A stretch of DNA of 64,000 nucleotides from positions 1 to 64,000 of the forward strand of contig JAEEQN010000008.1 of NCBI GenBank assembly GCA_016285345.1, in the 5' to 3' direction. This stretch comes from Victivallales bacterium (GTDB taxonomy: Bacteria; Verrucomicrobiota; Lentisphaeria; Victivallales; UBA1829). Positions 23,438-35,541 of this stretch are shown in pieces. A program made the translations under genes and the position numbers. Positions within the stretch are counted from its first letter, which is position 1; each line of letters opens with the position of its first letter. A model generated the notes under the pieces. That model saw only the letters and a program-made list of their open reading frames with translations, had not been told where the DNA came from and made no database searches.

Positions 23438-24823
23438 CTACCAACCGAAAATACGTTCTTCCATGCGCCGTTCATGAGGCGGAAGCGGATCGACTCCGCA
23501 CGGAGCCTCGTTCCCTCGTCCCGCCGCATGGACCGCCAGCGCGAGCGCCCAGAACCGGTCCGAATGCCCGGATTCGTCGCGTTCGGCGTCGTAGCGCACG
23601 TTCCCGGCGGCGGTCACGCTCCGCACGATCTTGTGCAGGTCGTGCCGCAGCACGTCGTCCGCCAATATCCTGATGCCGCGCGACTCGAACACCGCCCGGA
23701 CCGGCATAGCCAGCGCGGCTTTCACGGAGCTCGTAAACGTCACGCTCTCCACGCGGTATTTCCCGTGGCGTTCCTGCATCTCTTCCGCCAGCATCATCCC
23801 GATTCCGGTCGCATCGATGCAGAGACGCTCCAGCCGGGCGTCGTCGAAGCGGCGCGCCAGGGCGTCGGCCTGCATGCGGAACGGCATGTTTTCCATGACT
23901 TCGTACCCGCTCTGCCACAGGATGTCCCCGATGCGCGTCAGCTCGAAATACACCCCGACGTCCTTCTTCCGCCCCACGTCGTATCCGGCATACCGGATGG
24001 CCTTCGGATGTTCGTTCAGCGCTTTTTCCAGTTCGGCGGCATCGTTTTCGCAGGCGCCGATCATGCCGTAGTCCAGCAGGGCCGCGCCCGCCTCCGCCGC
24101 TTCGATCAGATACTGCGTCCGCCAGGCGTCTTCCGTGCGGCATTTCGCCCGCATCATCTTCAGCCACTCCTCGCGGCTCAACTCGCTTCCGGTCACAGCG
24201 TTGACACGCTCCACGAACCCTTCTTCGACCGCATCCAGGATACTCGTCCGATGGACGCTCCACCCCATTGCGTTTGCCCCGTGTTCCGCCTCGTGAAGCA
24301 TCCGGCAGAACGGCGATTCGCTGCTTCCGTCCACGCTCAGGGCGGACACCATTTCCAGCTGGCCGCCCCATGTGGTGCACGGCAGCGCCATGTCGATCAC
24401 TTTCCCGCTGTCCTTGTGCAGGTCCGCCTCGTCGATCAGAATGTCCCCGCCCTTCCCGGCGAACGCCTCGGGCGTGCTGGACAGGCTGATGACCCGGCTG
24501 CCGTTGCCGTATTCCGCCGTGTATGCGCGGATTCCGTGCAGAGGATCGACGACCGCGGCATTCTCTCCGGCGAGACCGCGGCAGACCGCGTTTGCCGCCG
24601 CCGCCCATTTCGCGATGTAGTCCGTGATGAACTCGCGGGCGGTGAATTCGTCGCGGCTGGTCACCCACTGCACGGTTCCCGGCCTCCGCAGACACTTGTC
24701 GTTCACGCGGAAACTCGTGGCGTACGTGATGCCGATCCGCCGCGATTTCGCGTACAGTTTCATCCGCGCATCGTCCAGGATCCACCGTTTCTGGTACGGC
24801 AGAAAGTATTCCGACAGTTTCAT
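23438..24823 (-). CDS. Mu gp28-like large terminase
   Basis: 461 residues. The N-terminal ATPase has a degenerate Walker A (AKSRRIGIT, about 25-33) and Walker B DILIDEADLH. The C-terminal RNase H-like nuclease has the three acidic positions in YDVGRKKDVGVYF, CIDATGIGMM and SGHSDRFWALALA. This enzyme packages DNA into the prohead. GGAAGGA precedes the ATG. It is the first gene of the visible block, with no small terminase, gp29 portal or gp30 next to it, which is unusual for the Mu order. Confidence 0.85.
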   Translation of the reverse strand: MKLSEYFLPYQKRWILDDARMKLYAKSRRIGITYATSFRVNDKCLRRPGTVQWVTSRDEFTAREFITDYIAKWAAAANAVCRGLAGENAAVVDPLHGIRAYTAEYGNGSRVISLSSTPEAFAGKGGDILIDEADLHKDSGKVIDMALPCTTWGGQLEMVSALSVDGSSESPFCRMLHEAEHGANAMGWSVHRTSILDAVEEGFVERVNAVTGSELSREEWLKMMRAKCRTEDAWRTQYLIEAAEAGAALLDYGMIGACENDAAELEKALNEHPKAIRYAGYDVGRKKDVGVYFELTRIGDILWQSGYEVMENMPFRMQADALARRFDDARLERLCIDATGIGMMLAEEMQERHGKYRVESVTFTSSVKAALAMPVRAVFESRGIRILADDVLRHDLHKIVRSVTAAGNVRYDAERDESGHSDRFWALALAVHAAGRGNEAPCGVDPLPPHERRMEERIFGW

Positions 24824-25227
24824 CGTCCTTCCGTCTCCGTTTGCAAGTTCACATTTGATTGATTATCAAAATCAGAGTCCGCGCGGCTGCCGGGACATCA
24901 TCCCACCTTCATTTCCGCACGGTTTCGCATCTTCCATATCCCTTTTTCGAGGCTTTCTTCCGGATCTTCCCTGCCGTTGGAAATCATGCATCCGATCCCG
25001 ACGCCGCACGGACTCTTCAACAAAGGGTCGTTTTGAGCCCATCCGGACGGAATAAACACGCAACTATCAGTTGTTTCTATCAGTTGAGTATGACATATCT
25101 CTTTCTCTTCCGGTTCCGGTGTAATGCTGAAAGTATCGTTTTTCCGTCTTGAAAATCGTTCCGTTTGGAGGTATATTATTTTCTCCCTTTTCGCGCTCGC
25201 GACATATTTTATTCAAGGCCTCACCTT
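24824..25227. other. intergenic between the phage block and the BASS transporter
   Basis: Contains no convincing gene; a 63-codon minus-strand frame (24872-25063) has neither ribosome site nor family resemblance. This is the boundary where an attachment site or transposon-type end might be sought; I see no obvious inverted terminal repeat or target duplication. Confidence 0.45.
25149..25177 (+). promoter_or_regulatory. promoter of the BASS transporter / uvrA unit
   Basis: TTGAAA (25149-25154), 17-nt spacer, TATATT (25172-25177), 50 nt before ATG 25228. Confidence 0.7.
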
Positions 25228-26184
25228 ATGTGGAAAGCTCTCAGCCAGCCGGCAAAAATCATCATTCCCCTCTTCATCGGACTCTGTTTCCCCTGGATGT
25301 CCCGCGCATCCTTCATGGTCCGCTGGCTGCTCGTCGTCATGCTCCTGAATGCCTGCCTCGGCATCAGGTTCAGCGGCCTGAAGGTACGCCTGTACCACTG
25401 GTATCTGCTCGCCGCCAACCTCGCGATCGGCGTGCTGGCGTGGCTCTTGGCATGCTGGTTCTGCGGCGGCAATACCGAGGTCGCGAAAGCCGTCTTCTTC
25501 ACAGCGATCTCCCCCACCGCCACCGCCGCCCCGGTCGTGATCGCATTCCTGGGCGGAAACGTCGCCACGGTTCTGATGGGATTCCTGATCAGCGACCTCG
25601 GCATCTCGCTCTTCCTGATCGGCCTGCTCCCGCTCGTCACGGGGCAGCTGAAATGGGAGTTCGTCAACGAAGTCTTCCTGAACATCGCGTTCGTGATGGC
25701 GCTCCCCGTCTTTCTTTCGCGCGTCCTGCTCCATTTCTGGCCGTGGCTCGCCGATTTCGCCAAGTATAAAATCGCCCCGCACGCCCTCTGGGCCTGGTCC
25801 GTCATGCTCCTCATCCTCGGGGGCATGGCGCGCAAAACGTTTGACGAGCAGGAGATCAGCGCCGTCACGATCCTACTTCAGATCGGCTGCGCTACGCTCG
25901 CCGTCTGCATCCTGAATTTCTTCACCGGGTGGCTGATCGGGCCGCGCCGCTGCAAGCTCGAATCCAGTCAGCTCCTCGGTCAGAAGAACACCTCCTTCAC
26001 GATCTATCTGGCGATCACCTTCGCCTCGCCCGTCGCCGCCCTCGGCCCGCTGTTCTACATCCTCTGGCACAACAGCTGGAACGCCATTCAGATGTTCCAG
26101 TTCGAGAAACGCAGGCAGCGCAAGGCGGCGCGCTTCATCTCTTCCTCGGCTCCGGTCCGCGATACCGGACACATCACTTCTTGA
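25228..26184 (+). CDS. bile acid:sodium symporter (BASS) family transporter
   Basis: 318 residues, about nine hydrophobic helices. It fits the BTLP/BASS fold: short N-terminal helix [23 protein letters not shown], a conserved [17 protein letters not shown] (helix 4 discontinuity) and a second repeat with [28 protein letters not shown]. The family moves bile acids, pantoate, keto-acids and other organic anions with Na+. The substrate is unknown. ATG 25228 is the first ATG before the hydrophobic segment. uvrA follows after 26 bp, so they probably share a transcript. Confidence 0.7.
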   Translation: MWKALSQPAKIIIPLFIGLCFPWMSRASFMVRWLLVVMLLNACLGIRFSGLKVRLYHWYLLAANLAIGVLAWLLACWFCGGNTEVAKAVFFTAISPTATAAPVVIAFLGGNVATVLMGFLISDLGISLFLIGLLPLVTGQLKWEFVNEVFLNIAFVMALPVFLSRVLLHFWPWLADFAKYKIAPHALWAWSVMLLILGGMARKTFDEQEISAVTILLQIGCATLAVCILNFFTGWLIGPRRCKLESSQLLGQKNTSFTIYLAITFASPVAALGPLFYILWHNSWNAIQMFQFEKRRQRKAARFISSSAPVRDTGHITS

Positions 26185-26210
26185 ACCCACACGAAACGGA
26201 CGCGGTCATC

Positions 26211-29084
<2,874 letters not shown>

Positions 29085-29101
29085 AAGGGACCGCTTCCTG
29101 T

Positions 29102-29129
29102 TTGCATTTCACGTTTTTTCTGCTATAGT
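29102..29129 (+). promoter_or_regulatory. promoter upstream of the YycJ-like hydrolase / kinase
   Basis: TTGCAT (29102-29107), 16-nt spacer, TATAGT (29124-29129) with the extended TGC. ATG 29195 is 65 nt downstream. Confidence 0.68.
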
Positions 29130-29194
29130 ATTCTAGTTTTGATTCGTCATTTCCTATCGGCAAACTTGAACTCGGCAACAGAAGCATCCCCCCC

Positions 29195-30004
29195 ATGAAA
29201 CAGCAGACTTCCGCTCAATCCCACGCTTTCGGCTGCACCATCCTCGGCAGCGGCAGCAAAGGCAACGCCACGGTCATCCACGGCCCGGAGGGCAATCTGC
29301 TGCTCGACGCCGGATTCTCCGCGAAGGAATTGATGTGCCGTCTCGAACGCGTCCACGTCGATCCGTGTTCCCTCCGCGCGATCCTGATCACGCATGACCA
29401 CTCCGACCACACGAGTGCGTGCCGCATCGTCTCCGACCGCCTCGGCATCCCCGCCTATTTCATGCCGGAAACATTCTGCGAACTCTCGAAATGCACAAAC
29501 AAGGTCCCGACTCACAAGATTCTCATCACGCCCGGCTCTCCGCTCGACTTGTGCGGCATCCACGTCGAACCCTTTTCCATTTCGCACGACACCCCCGCGA
29601 TCGCGTTCACGTTCACGGTCCGCGCACATAAGATCGGATTCGCGACCGACCTCGGCTTCGTCTCCAACCTCGCGAAAGCCAAGCTCAGCGGCTGCGACCT
29701 GCTCGTATTGGAGACCAATTACGACCCCGGCAAGCTCCGCGCCTCGGCGCGTCCGCTCACGCTCAAACGCCGCATCGCGGGCAAACAGGGCCACCTCGGC
29801 AACCCGGACGCCATGGAGGCGCTCGCCGAACTGCTTTCCCCGAATACGCGCAATCTGGTCTTCGCGCACCTCAGTCAGGAATGCAACGATCCGGCGCTGG
29901 TCGCCGAGCTCGCCGAATCCCGCCTCACCGAACTTCAGAGGCAGGATGTTTCGTTCCGCATCGCATCGCAGTTCGAACCTCTTGAAACCTTCTGGCTGGA
30001 GTGA
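29195..30004 (+). CDS. YycJ/WalJ-type metallo-beta-lactamase-fold hydrolase
   Basis: 269 residues. GSGSKGNATVI at the start, LLDAGFSAKEL, the metal motif THDHSDH (66-72), SHDTP, FATDLG and the terminal VFAHLSQECND match the YycJ subfamily, single-domain hydrolases thought to act on nucleic acids, possibly exonucleases. Cytoplasmic. The stop overlaps or touches the next gene's start region, so it is coupled to the downstream Ser/Thr kinase. Confidence 0.83.
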   Translation: MKQQTSAQSHAFGCTILGSGSKGNATVIHGPEGNLLLDAGFSAKELMCRLERVHVDPCSLRAILITHDHSDHTSACRIVSDRLGIPAYFMPETFCELSKCTNKVPTHKILITPGSPLDLCGIHVEPFSISHDTPAIAFTFTVRAHKIGFATDLGFVSNLAKAKLSGCDLLVLETNYDPGKLRASARPLTLKRRIAGKQGHLGNPDAMEALAELLSPNTRNLVFAHLSQECNDPALVAELAESRLTELQRQDVSFRIASQFEPLETFWLE

Positions 30005-30012
30005 ATACGACC

Positions 30013-31893
30013 ATGGCCAAGCAGACACCGCGCAGAATCAAGATCGCATGTCCCGGCTGCGGACAGAAACTCGACGTCTCCGAGATGCCGTCCTTTTCTC
30101 ACGTGAACTGCCCCGCCTGCTCGTTCGACCTGATCGTCCCGAAGTGGTTCAACAATTATCTGCTGGAATCGCCCGAGGGCAAGGGCGGCATGGCCGTCGT
30201 CTACCGCGCGCTCGATATCGCGCTCGACCGCGAAGTCGCCATCAAAATATTCAATCCGGACCTCGCCGCAAAAGGTGTTTCTCCCGGCCTTTTCCTGCAC
30301 GAAGCACGTATCGCCGCCACCATCAACCATCCAGCGGTCGTGCCCATCTATTCCTGCGGGGAATGGGACGGTTCCACGTACATCGTCATGCAGTACATGG
30401 GCAAGGGCACGCTCGAAGGCCGTCTCCGCAAGGCGAAAGGCCGCCTGCCCGTCATGGAGACCTGCCGATGGATCCGCGACGTCTGCGAGGGGCTGGACGC
30501 CGCCCGCGAACTCGGAATCATCCATCACGATATCAAACCCGGAAACATCCTGCTCGACCTCGATTACAACGCAAAAATCTCCGACTTCGGGCTTTCCCAG
30601 GTCGTCTCCGGGAAATCCGCTTCCGCGTTTCTCGATCCGACCAAAATGTGGGTCAGTCCGCAGTATGTCAGCCCCGAAAAGGTCCTGACCGGAGAAGAAG
30701 GTCCGGAGGGCGACGTCTACAGCCTCGGCGCGTCCTTCTATCATCTGCTCTCGGGCGAACCGCCGTTCCAGGCGGACAACACGTTGGATCTCGTCAATAT
30801 GCGGACGCAGCGCGACCCCGTTCCGCCCGACCTCGTCCGGCCGGACATCACTCCCGCGCTCTCCTCCGTCATCCTCGACATGATGAACCGCGATCCCGCC
30901 GCCCGGCCCTCGTACAAACAGATCGTCACACGCATCAATGACGCCCTTCGCGCCATCATGCGTCCCGCACAATCCACCTCCACGGAAGCTCCTTCCCCCG
31001 CTCCGCAGATCCAACGGCATAAGATATTCAATGTTCCGGCCGGCCGCATCGACCCGTCGAAAAAGCATTCCTTCCGCGCCTCGCACATTACACTGCTGCT
31101 GATTCTGCTTTTCCTGATGTCCGGGTTCTGCCTCCTCGTATTCCTGCCGCGCTTCGTAGACCAGAGGTCTCTGCTGGATGCCGCGCCCGCCCTGAAAGCC
31201 ATCTATGGCGATCTTCCTGCGGAATCATTCCCGTTTTTGAGCGAGTCTTTTTACGATTCCCCGTTGTTCGACGCCGAAATGGCCTTCGCCGATTACGGTT
31301 ATTCCCTCGAAGCACGCTATGCCGCCGCATGGGTCTCCGGCGTTTGCCGGATGCTGGATGCATCGCCATCCGCCGTTGCTTCCGCCGCCGACATGGGCGA
31401 CCATCTCCGGTCCGCCGCGTCACTCGCAGGGACTCAGCCGCCACGCGCCGACGCGTACTGCCTCGCCGTTCTTTCCCGCCTCGATCCGAATCAGCCGGAC
31501 GTCTATTTCTCGGCGGAACAGCAGGTCCGTGTACTGTTGGGCCGCCTGATCCGTTCCCTGTATGACCTCGACCCGGATTCGCTTGAAAACGGCCGCATTC
31601 CGGACCGCATTCTGAACCAATTCGGCGCGCTTCGCACAGCGTTTCAGTCTCTGCCGGAAGGCTCCTGGCTCGCGAAACTCTTCGGCTCTCGTCTTTCCGA
31701 CTGGCTGGCCGCCCTGTCCGGAGATTCCGCCCCGTCCAATAACCTCGAACCGCTCTTCCGCCGATTCTCCGGCAAATCCGGCTCCGTGAAAAGACCGGGT
31801 AATATTTCTCCCGGCTCTTCCGGAACGATCGACGCCCCCTTCGGTGTTCCTTCCCGTACGACACCCGCGGACATCGATCCGGTCAGTTTTTGA
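30013..31893 (+). CDS. membrane-anchored Ser/Thr protein kinase with N-terminal zinc ribbon
   Basis: 626 residues. An N-terminal zinc ribbon (C13-x2-C16..C33-x2-C36) precedes a Hanks-type kinase: Gly loop EGKGGMAVVY (55-64), lysine K78 in VAIK, E97, HHD-I-K-P-G-N (171-178; H-H-D instead of H-R-D) and DFG (191-193). One transmembrane helix (about 357-378) is followed by an extracytoplasmic helical region of about 240 residues without known domain. It probably senses a surface signal and phosphorylates cytoplasmic proteins. ATG 30013 is favoured; GTG 30001 overlapping the upstream stop is possible. Confidence 0.85.
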   Translation: MAKQTPRRIKIACPGCGQKLDVSEMPSFSHVNCPACSFDLIVPKWFNNYLLESPEGKGGMAVVYRALDIALDREVAIKIFNPDLAAKGVSPGLFLHEARIAATINHPAVVPIYSCGEWDGSTYIVMQYMGKGTLEGRLRKAKGRLPVMETCRWIRDVCEGLDAARELGIIHHDIKPGNILLDLDYNAKISDFGLSQVVSGKSASAFLDPTKMWVSPQYVSPEKVLTGEEGPEGDVYSLGASFYHLLSGEPPFQADNTLDLVNMRTQRDPVPPDLVRPDITPALSSVILDMMNRDPAARPSYKQIVTRINDALRAIMRPAQSTSTEAPSPAPQIQRHKIFNVPAGRIDPSKKHSFRASHITLLLILLFLMSGFCLLVFLPRFVDQRSLLDAAPALKAIYGDLPAESFPFLSESFYDSPLFDAEMAFADYGYSLEARYAAAWVSGVCRMLDASPSAVASAADMGDHLRSAASLAGTQPPRADAYCLAVLSRLDPNQPDVYFSAEQQVRVLLGRLIRSLYDLDPDSLENGRIPDRILNQFGALRTAFQSLPEGSWLAKLFGSRLSDWLAALSGDSAPSNNLEPLFRRFSGKSGSVKRPGNISPGSSGTIDAPFGVPSRTTPADIDPVSF

Positions 31894-31962
31894 GTTTCGT
31901 TCTTCCTGACTCCGAAGAAACAACTGTCGGACTCTTCGCGTCAACATCTTTCCCTCTCACGG

Positions 31963-31991
31963 TTGCATTTCCGCCGTCTTTATGCTATATT
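31963..31991 (+). promoter_or_regulatory. promoter of rsmB
   Basis: TTGCAT (31963-31968), 17-nt spacer, TATATT (31986-31991) preceded by TGC. Confidence 0.7.
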
Positions 31992-32060
31992 ATTTGAACA
32001 TGGAGCATGCCGCTCCGGCATTTCTATTATCATTTTCACACTCGACAGAAAGGCATTCCG

Positions 32061-33308
32061 TTGAAGACATCCCGCATTTCCGAGGGCATCCTGCAACACG
32101 CGCTCTCCGCACTGACCGCCTGGGAAAATGACGGCGTCTCCCTCGATGACTGCCTGGACGACCTCCGCGCCGGAGATTTCCCCGCGAAAGCCGCCGTCGC
32201 TTCCCTTCTCTTCGAATATTTCCGCCACAAATATTTCCTGGATTCCCTGCTCATCAAGCACGCCAGAAAGGGCAAAGTCAATCAGCAGATGCGGCTCCTG
32301 GTCTCCCTCGCCGCTGCACAAGTCTTTTTCCAGACCGGACTTCCCTGGCAGTCCGCCGTGAACATCGCGGTCGACACCGCCAAAAAGATCCGCGGCCCCG
32401 GCGGAGGCGCGTTCGTGAACGCCATTCTCCGCGCCTATGTCCGCGACAATTCCATCGACCGTGCACACATCCCCGCCGACTGCCCGCCGCTTCTTCAGGA
32501 ACGCTGGACCGCCGCCTACGGACCGGAACGCGCGGCCGCCATCCTCGGCCAGTTCGCATCCAATCCGCCCATCTCGGTGCGACTGCGCCCCGGCGCCGAC
32601 GTTTCCCTGCTGGCGGACTGCGGCCCGGAACCCTTCGATCCCGATTTCGACACGGGCGATTTCCGATTCTTCTCGCTGAACAATACCGCCGGGCTTTTCG
32701 ACAATCCGCTGCTTCAGGACGGTTCCCTTTACGTGCAGGATCCCGCCACCTCAATGGGACTCGGCCTGCTGGAATCCAAACCGTCCGGCGCCATTCTCGA
32801 CCTCTGCGCCGCCCCCGGAGGCAAGACCATCATGCTTTCCGAGCTCGCCGCGTCCGGTGCGAAGATCACGGCCGCGGACCGTTCCAAAAAACGCGTCTCC
32901 ACGCTGAACATCAATCTCCGCCGCGCCGGAGTCAAGGCGAAGACCGTCGCTGCCGACGCCCGCGAACTTCCGTTCCCGCCGCAGTCTTTCGACTTCATCC
33001 TCGCCGACGTCCCCTGCTCGAATACCGGCGTCATCCGCCGTCGGCCCGACGTCCCGTGGCGCTTCTCGAAAAAACGCCTCGCCGAACTCGCCGTACTTCA
33101 GCACGCCATCCTGAAAAGCGCGGTCTCCCGGCTCAAGCCCGGCGGAACGCTCCTTTATTCCACGTGCAGTCTGGAGTTCGAAGAAAACCTCGGACGCGTC
33201 CAGCTGCTGCTCTCCGAATATCCCGAACTCACACTCGTCCGCGAACAGACGCTCTTCCCCACAAACACGCATGACGGCGCATTCTCCGCTGTCCTGAAGT
33301 TAGCCTGA
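32061..33308 (+). CDS. rsmB: 16S rRNA (cytosine-5) methyltransferase RsmB-like
   Basis: 415 residues from TTG 32061. An N-terminal NusB-like RNA-binding domain (about 1-140) is followed by an SAM-dependent m5C methyltransferase: motif I LDLCAAPGGKT (about 246), ADVPCSNTGVIRRRPD (motif IV Cys) and YSTCSLEFEEN (motif VI catalytic Cys). This two-cysteine NOL1/NOP2/Sun pattern with NusB fusion is RsmB, methylating C967 of 16S rRNA. TTG is preferred because GAAAGG lies at good distance and the family begins here; an in-frame ATG at 32007 would add 18 residues. Confidence 0.87.
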   Translation: MKTSRISEGILQHALSALTAWENDGVSLDDCLDDLRAGDFPAKAAVASLLFEYFRHKYFLDSLLIKHARKGKVNQQMRLLVSLAAAQVFFQTGLPWQSAVNIAVDTAKKIRGPGGGAFVNAILRAYVRDNSIDRAHIPADCPPLLQERWTAAYGPERAAAILGQFASNPPISVRLRPGADVSLLADCGPEPFDPDFDTGDFRFFSLNNTAGLFDNPLLQDGSLYVQDPATSMGLGLLESKPSGAILDLCAAPGGKTIMLSELAASGAKITAADRSKKRVSTLNINLRRAGVKAKTVAADARELPFPPQSFDFILADVPCSNTGVIRRRPDVPWRFSKKRLAELAVLQHAILKSAVSRLKPGGTLLYSTCSLEFEENLGRVQLLLSEYPELTLVREQTLFPTNTHDGAFSAVLKLA

Positions 33309-33358
33309 ACCGCATCCAACCGACACAGAGACAACCGAAAACAGGAAAGGTCCCGATC

Positions 33359-35431
33359 ATGGCAACAGTCATCATCCCCAGCGGTATTACAAGTTCCGGT
33401 CTTGCCGTAAGTTCCGGCGACGGACTGGAAGTTTTCGGTACGGCGGAGAACACTTCCGTTTTTTCCGGCGGATCCGCGACCGTTTTCTCCGGCGGAAAAA
33501 TGATCGTGACCCGGGTCGATGAATCCGGGTTCCTGGATGTCTGCGGCGGCGTGGCGAACAGCAACACCGTCCTCGGTGGCGGTCGCGTCCTCGTCTCTTC
33601 CGGAGGCAGCGCCAATGTGAACAGCATTCAAAGCGGCGGCTCCATGACAGTGGGACCGGACGGACGGGCCTCTCTCGTCGCGAACAGCGGCGGCATCCTG
33701 ACCGTTTCCTCCGGCGGAACAGCATATATTGCAAACATCGTTTCCAAGGGCTCCGTTGAAATCCTGAACGGCGGGTCCGGCGTCTTCCTCACACTTGCGG
33801 AAACCGGACGGCTGTTTGTTTCTTCCGGCGGTATCGTCGAAAAAGTCAATCTGAACGGAACAGCAACTGTTTACGCGGGCGGCTCCGCTTCGGGCGTTAC
33901 CGTCTCGGACGGCGGCGGATTCCTGATCTCCGGCGGATTCACGCAGGACGTCAATGTCCTCACGGGCGGAAACGCCGTACTTTCCGGCGGATCCGCGAAT
34001 AATGCCAGAGTCGCCTCCGACGGATTCCTCACGGTTTCGTCCGGCGGCACAGCTTCCGTCGTCGAGGTCAACGGCTGGACAACGGTCATGTCCGGCGGCG
34101 TGGTCGACAGCGTTACGGTCAATCCCGACGCCTGGCTTATCGTTTCCTCTGGCGGGAAAATGACCGGACAGATGACATTTGCCGATGGCGCATCCGTGAA
34201 TATCTATGGAAATGCCGTTCTCGACTTCGACATCTCCGCGCTTCTGCCCGGCTCGGATGTCCGCATCAACGATCTCACTCTCGTGCACGGTTCGCCCGAA
34301 TTCACGCTCACGATCTCCGGTTCGCAGGAACATGGCGACTATACTCTTGCCGAAAATGCCGAAGGTTTCAATAAAACGCTGTCCGTAACAAGTGAGGACG
34401 GCGAATCCCTCGGCACGCTCACAGTCGGTCGGATTGCGGATATCGGCGGTACAGGCTACATGCTCAACCTTGCAGACGGCGTGCTGTCCGTTTCGGTCGG
34501 CGCAGTCGTTCCTTCCGGTCCGGCGAAAAGCGACATCGACAGCAACGGGATTTCCGATGTCATGTTCGTCTGGACCGGAAACAATTATCAGCACGGCTAC
34601 TGGATGAACGGCACGTCCGAATGGCAGTCCGCCTGCAGCAGCCACCCGGCCGAGTGGGACAACCTCGGCTGCTACGACATGACCGGCAACAGCAAAGCCG
34701 ACTCCGTGCTCTTCGGCAATGTGACCAGCGAAGCCGGGATCAAAGGCGCATACGTCGGTTACTACATCGACGCCATCGACAACCCGGACGGATCCACCTG
34801 GCGGACTATCGGTTATCTGAACAACGAAGAAAACATCGACTGGAAAAACAAAATCGGCAATCTGACCGGAAACGCGTCCGGCGTAAACTCCATTGTGTGG
34901 TACGCGCCGGAGCGCTGCCTGCTCGGAGTCTGGACCGACGGCACCGACAGCTGGATCGGCATCAGCAGCAACTTCGGAGGCAGCGACTGGACGCTGGTCG
35001 GCTGCGGTGACTTCAACGGCGACGGAAAGGATTCCGTTGTGATGAGCTATCAGAACGGCGTCTGTTTCTATACCGCCGGTATCGGTGAAACTGCAAGGAG
35101 CCTCGGCAACGCCTACTGGTCCGGTTGGGAAGTCTGCGCCATCGGCGATTTTTCCGGGGACAGGAAGGACGATCTGATCCTCTTCCATAAGGAAACCGGG
35201 TCCATGGTCATCTGCGCCGACGGCAACGTTGAAAACTTTGTGGCTATCGGTCAGCTTGACCCTACGGACTGGTTCGTGGTCGGCGCGGGCGATTACAACG
35301 GCGACGGAAGAGACGACCTCCTCGTCCGCCAGTATTCGACCGGCATGCTCGGTTACTACAACTCCGGCGATACGTCGCAGTGGGTCGAACTCGGCCGCGG
35401 CGTCGACATGAACTGGACCGTTATCGCATAG
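33359..35431 (+). CDS. AIDA-type passenger repeat protein fused to FG-GAP-like repeats
   Basis: 690 residues. Residues 1-290 or so are about 12 repeats of the AIDA type (VSSGG-x-A-x-x-x-x-V-x-x-GG), which build a right-handed beta-helix in autotransporter passengers. After a linker, residues about 400-690 hold FG-GAP/VCBS-like calcium loops: DSNGISDVMF, DFNGDGKDSVV, DFSGDRKDDLI and DYNGDGRDDLL. There is no signal peptide and no C-terminal autotransporter barrel, so it is not a self-sufficient autotransporter; export would need another route. Such combinations are characteristic of surface proteins in Lentisphaerae-like genomes. AAAGG precedes the ATG. Confidence 0.8.
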   Translation: MATVIIPSGITSSGLAVSSGDGLEVFGTAENTSVFSGGSATVFSGGKMIVTRVDESGFLDVCGGVANSNTVLGGGRVLVSSGGSANVNSIQSGGSMTVGPDGRASLVANSGGILTVSSGGTAYIANIVSKGSVEILNGGSGVFLTLAETGRLFVSSGGIVEKVNLNGTATVYAGGSASGVTVSDGGGFLISGGFTQDVNVLTGGNAVLSGGSANNARVASDGFLTVSSGGTASVVEVNGWTTVMSGGVVDSVTVNPDAWLIVSSGGKMTGQMTFADGASVNIYGNAVLDFDISALLPGSDVRINDLTLVHGSPEFTLTISGSQEHGDYTLAENAEGFNKTLSVTSEDGESLGTLTVGRIADIGGTGYMLNLADGVLSVSVGAVVPSGPAKSDIDSNGISDVMFVWTGNNYQHGYWMNGTSEWQSACSSHPAEWDNLGCYDMTGNSKADSVLFGNVTSEAGIKGAYVGYYIDAIDNPDGSTWRTIGYLNNEENIDWKNKIGNLTGNASGVNSIVWYAPERCLLGVWTDGTDSWIGISSNFGGSDWTLVGCGDFNGDGKDSVVMSYQNGVCFYTAGIGETARSLGNAYWSGWEVCAIGDFSGDRKDDLILFHKETGSMVICADGNVENFVAIGQLDPTDWFVVGAGDYNGDGRDDLLVRQYSTGMLGYYNSGDTSQWVELGRGVDMNWTVIA

Positions 35432-35449
35432 CAGAAGAATATCTTCTTC

Positions 35450-35541
35450 GTGCCGGAGCGTTAGCCCGGCACTGTATCAGTACTGCTCGCGGTGTGCGCG
35501 AGCGTTAGCCGCGTACTACCCACGTGGAGGACTTGTCCTCC
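35450..35541 (-). repeat. two-hairpin 3' element, copy E4 (extended)
   Basis: On the minus strand, directly after the pilT-pilT stop: GGAGGACAAGTCCTCC, then a TACGCGGCTAACGCTCGCGCACA hairpin region and a further GTGCCGGGCTAACGCTCCGGCAC hairpin. It thus combines both variants of the second hairpin seen elsewhere. It lies between convergent genes. Confidence 0.75.

Noticed and set aside
24872..25063. A small terminase subunit upstream of the large one
   Set aside because: A 63-codon frame with no Shine-Dalgarno sequence, no helix-turn-helix pattern and unusual composition.
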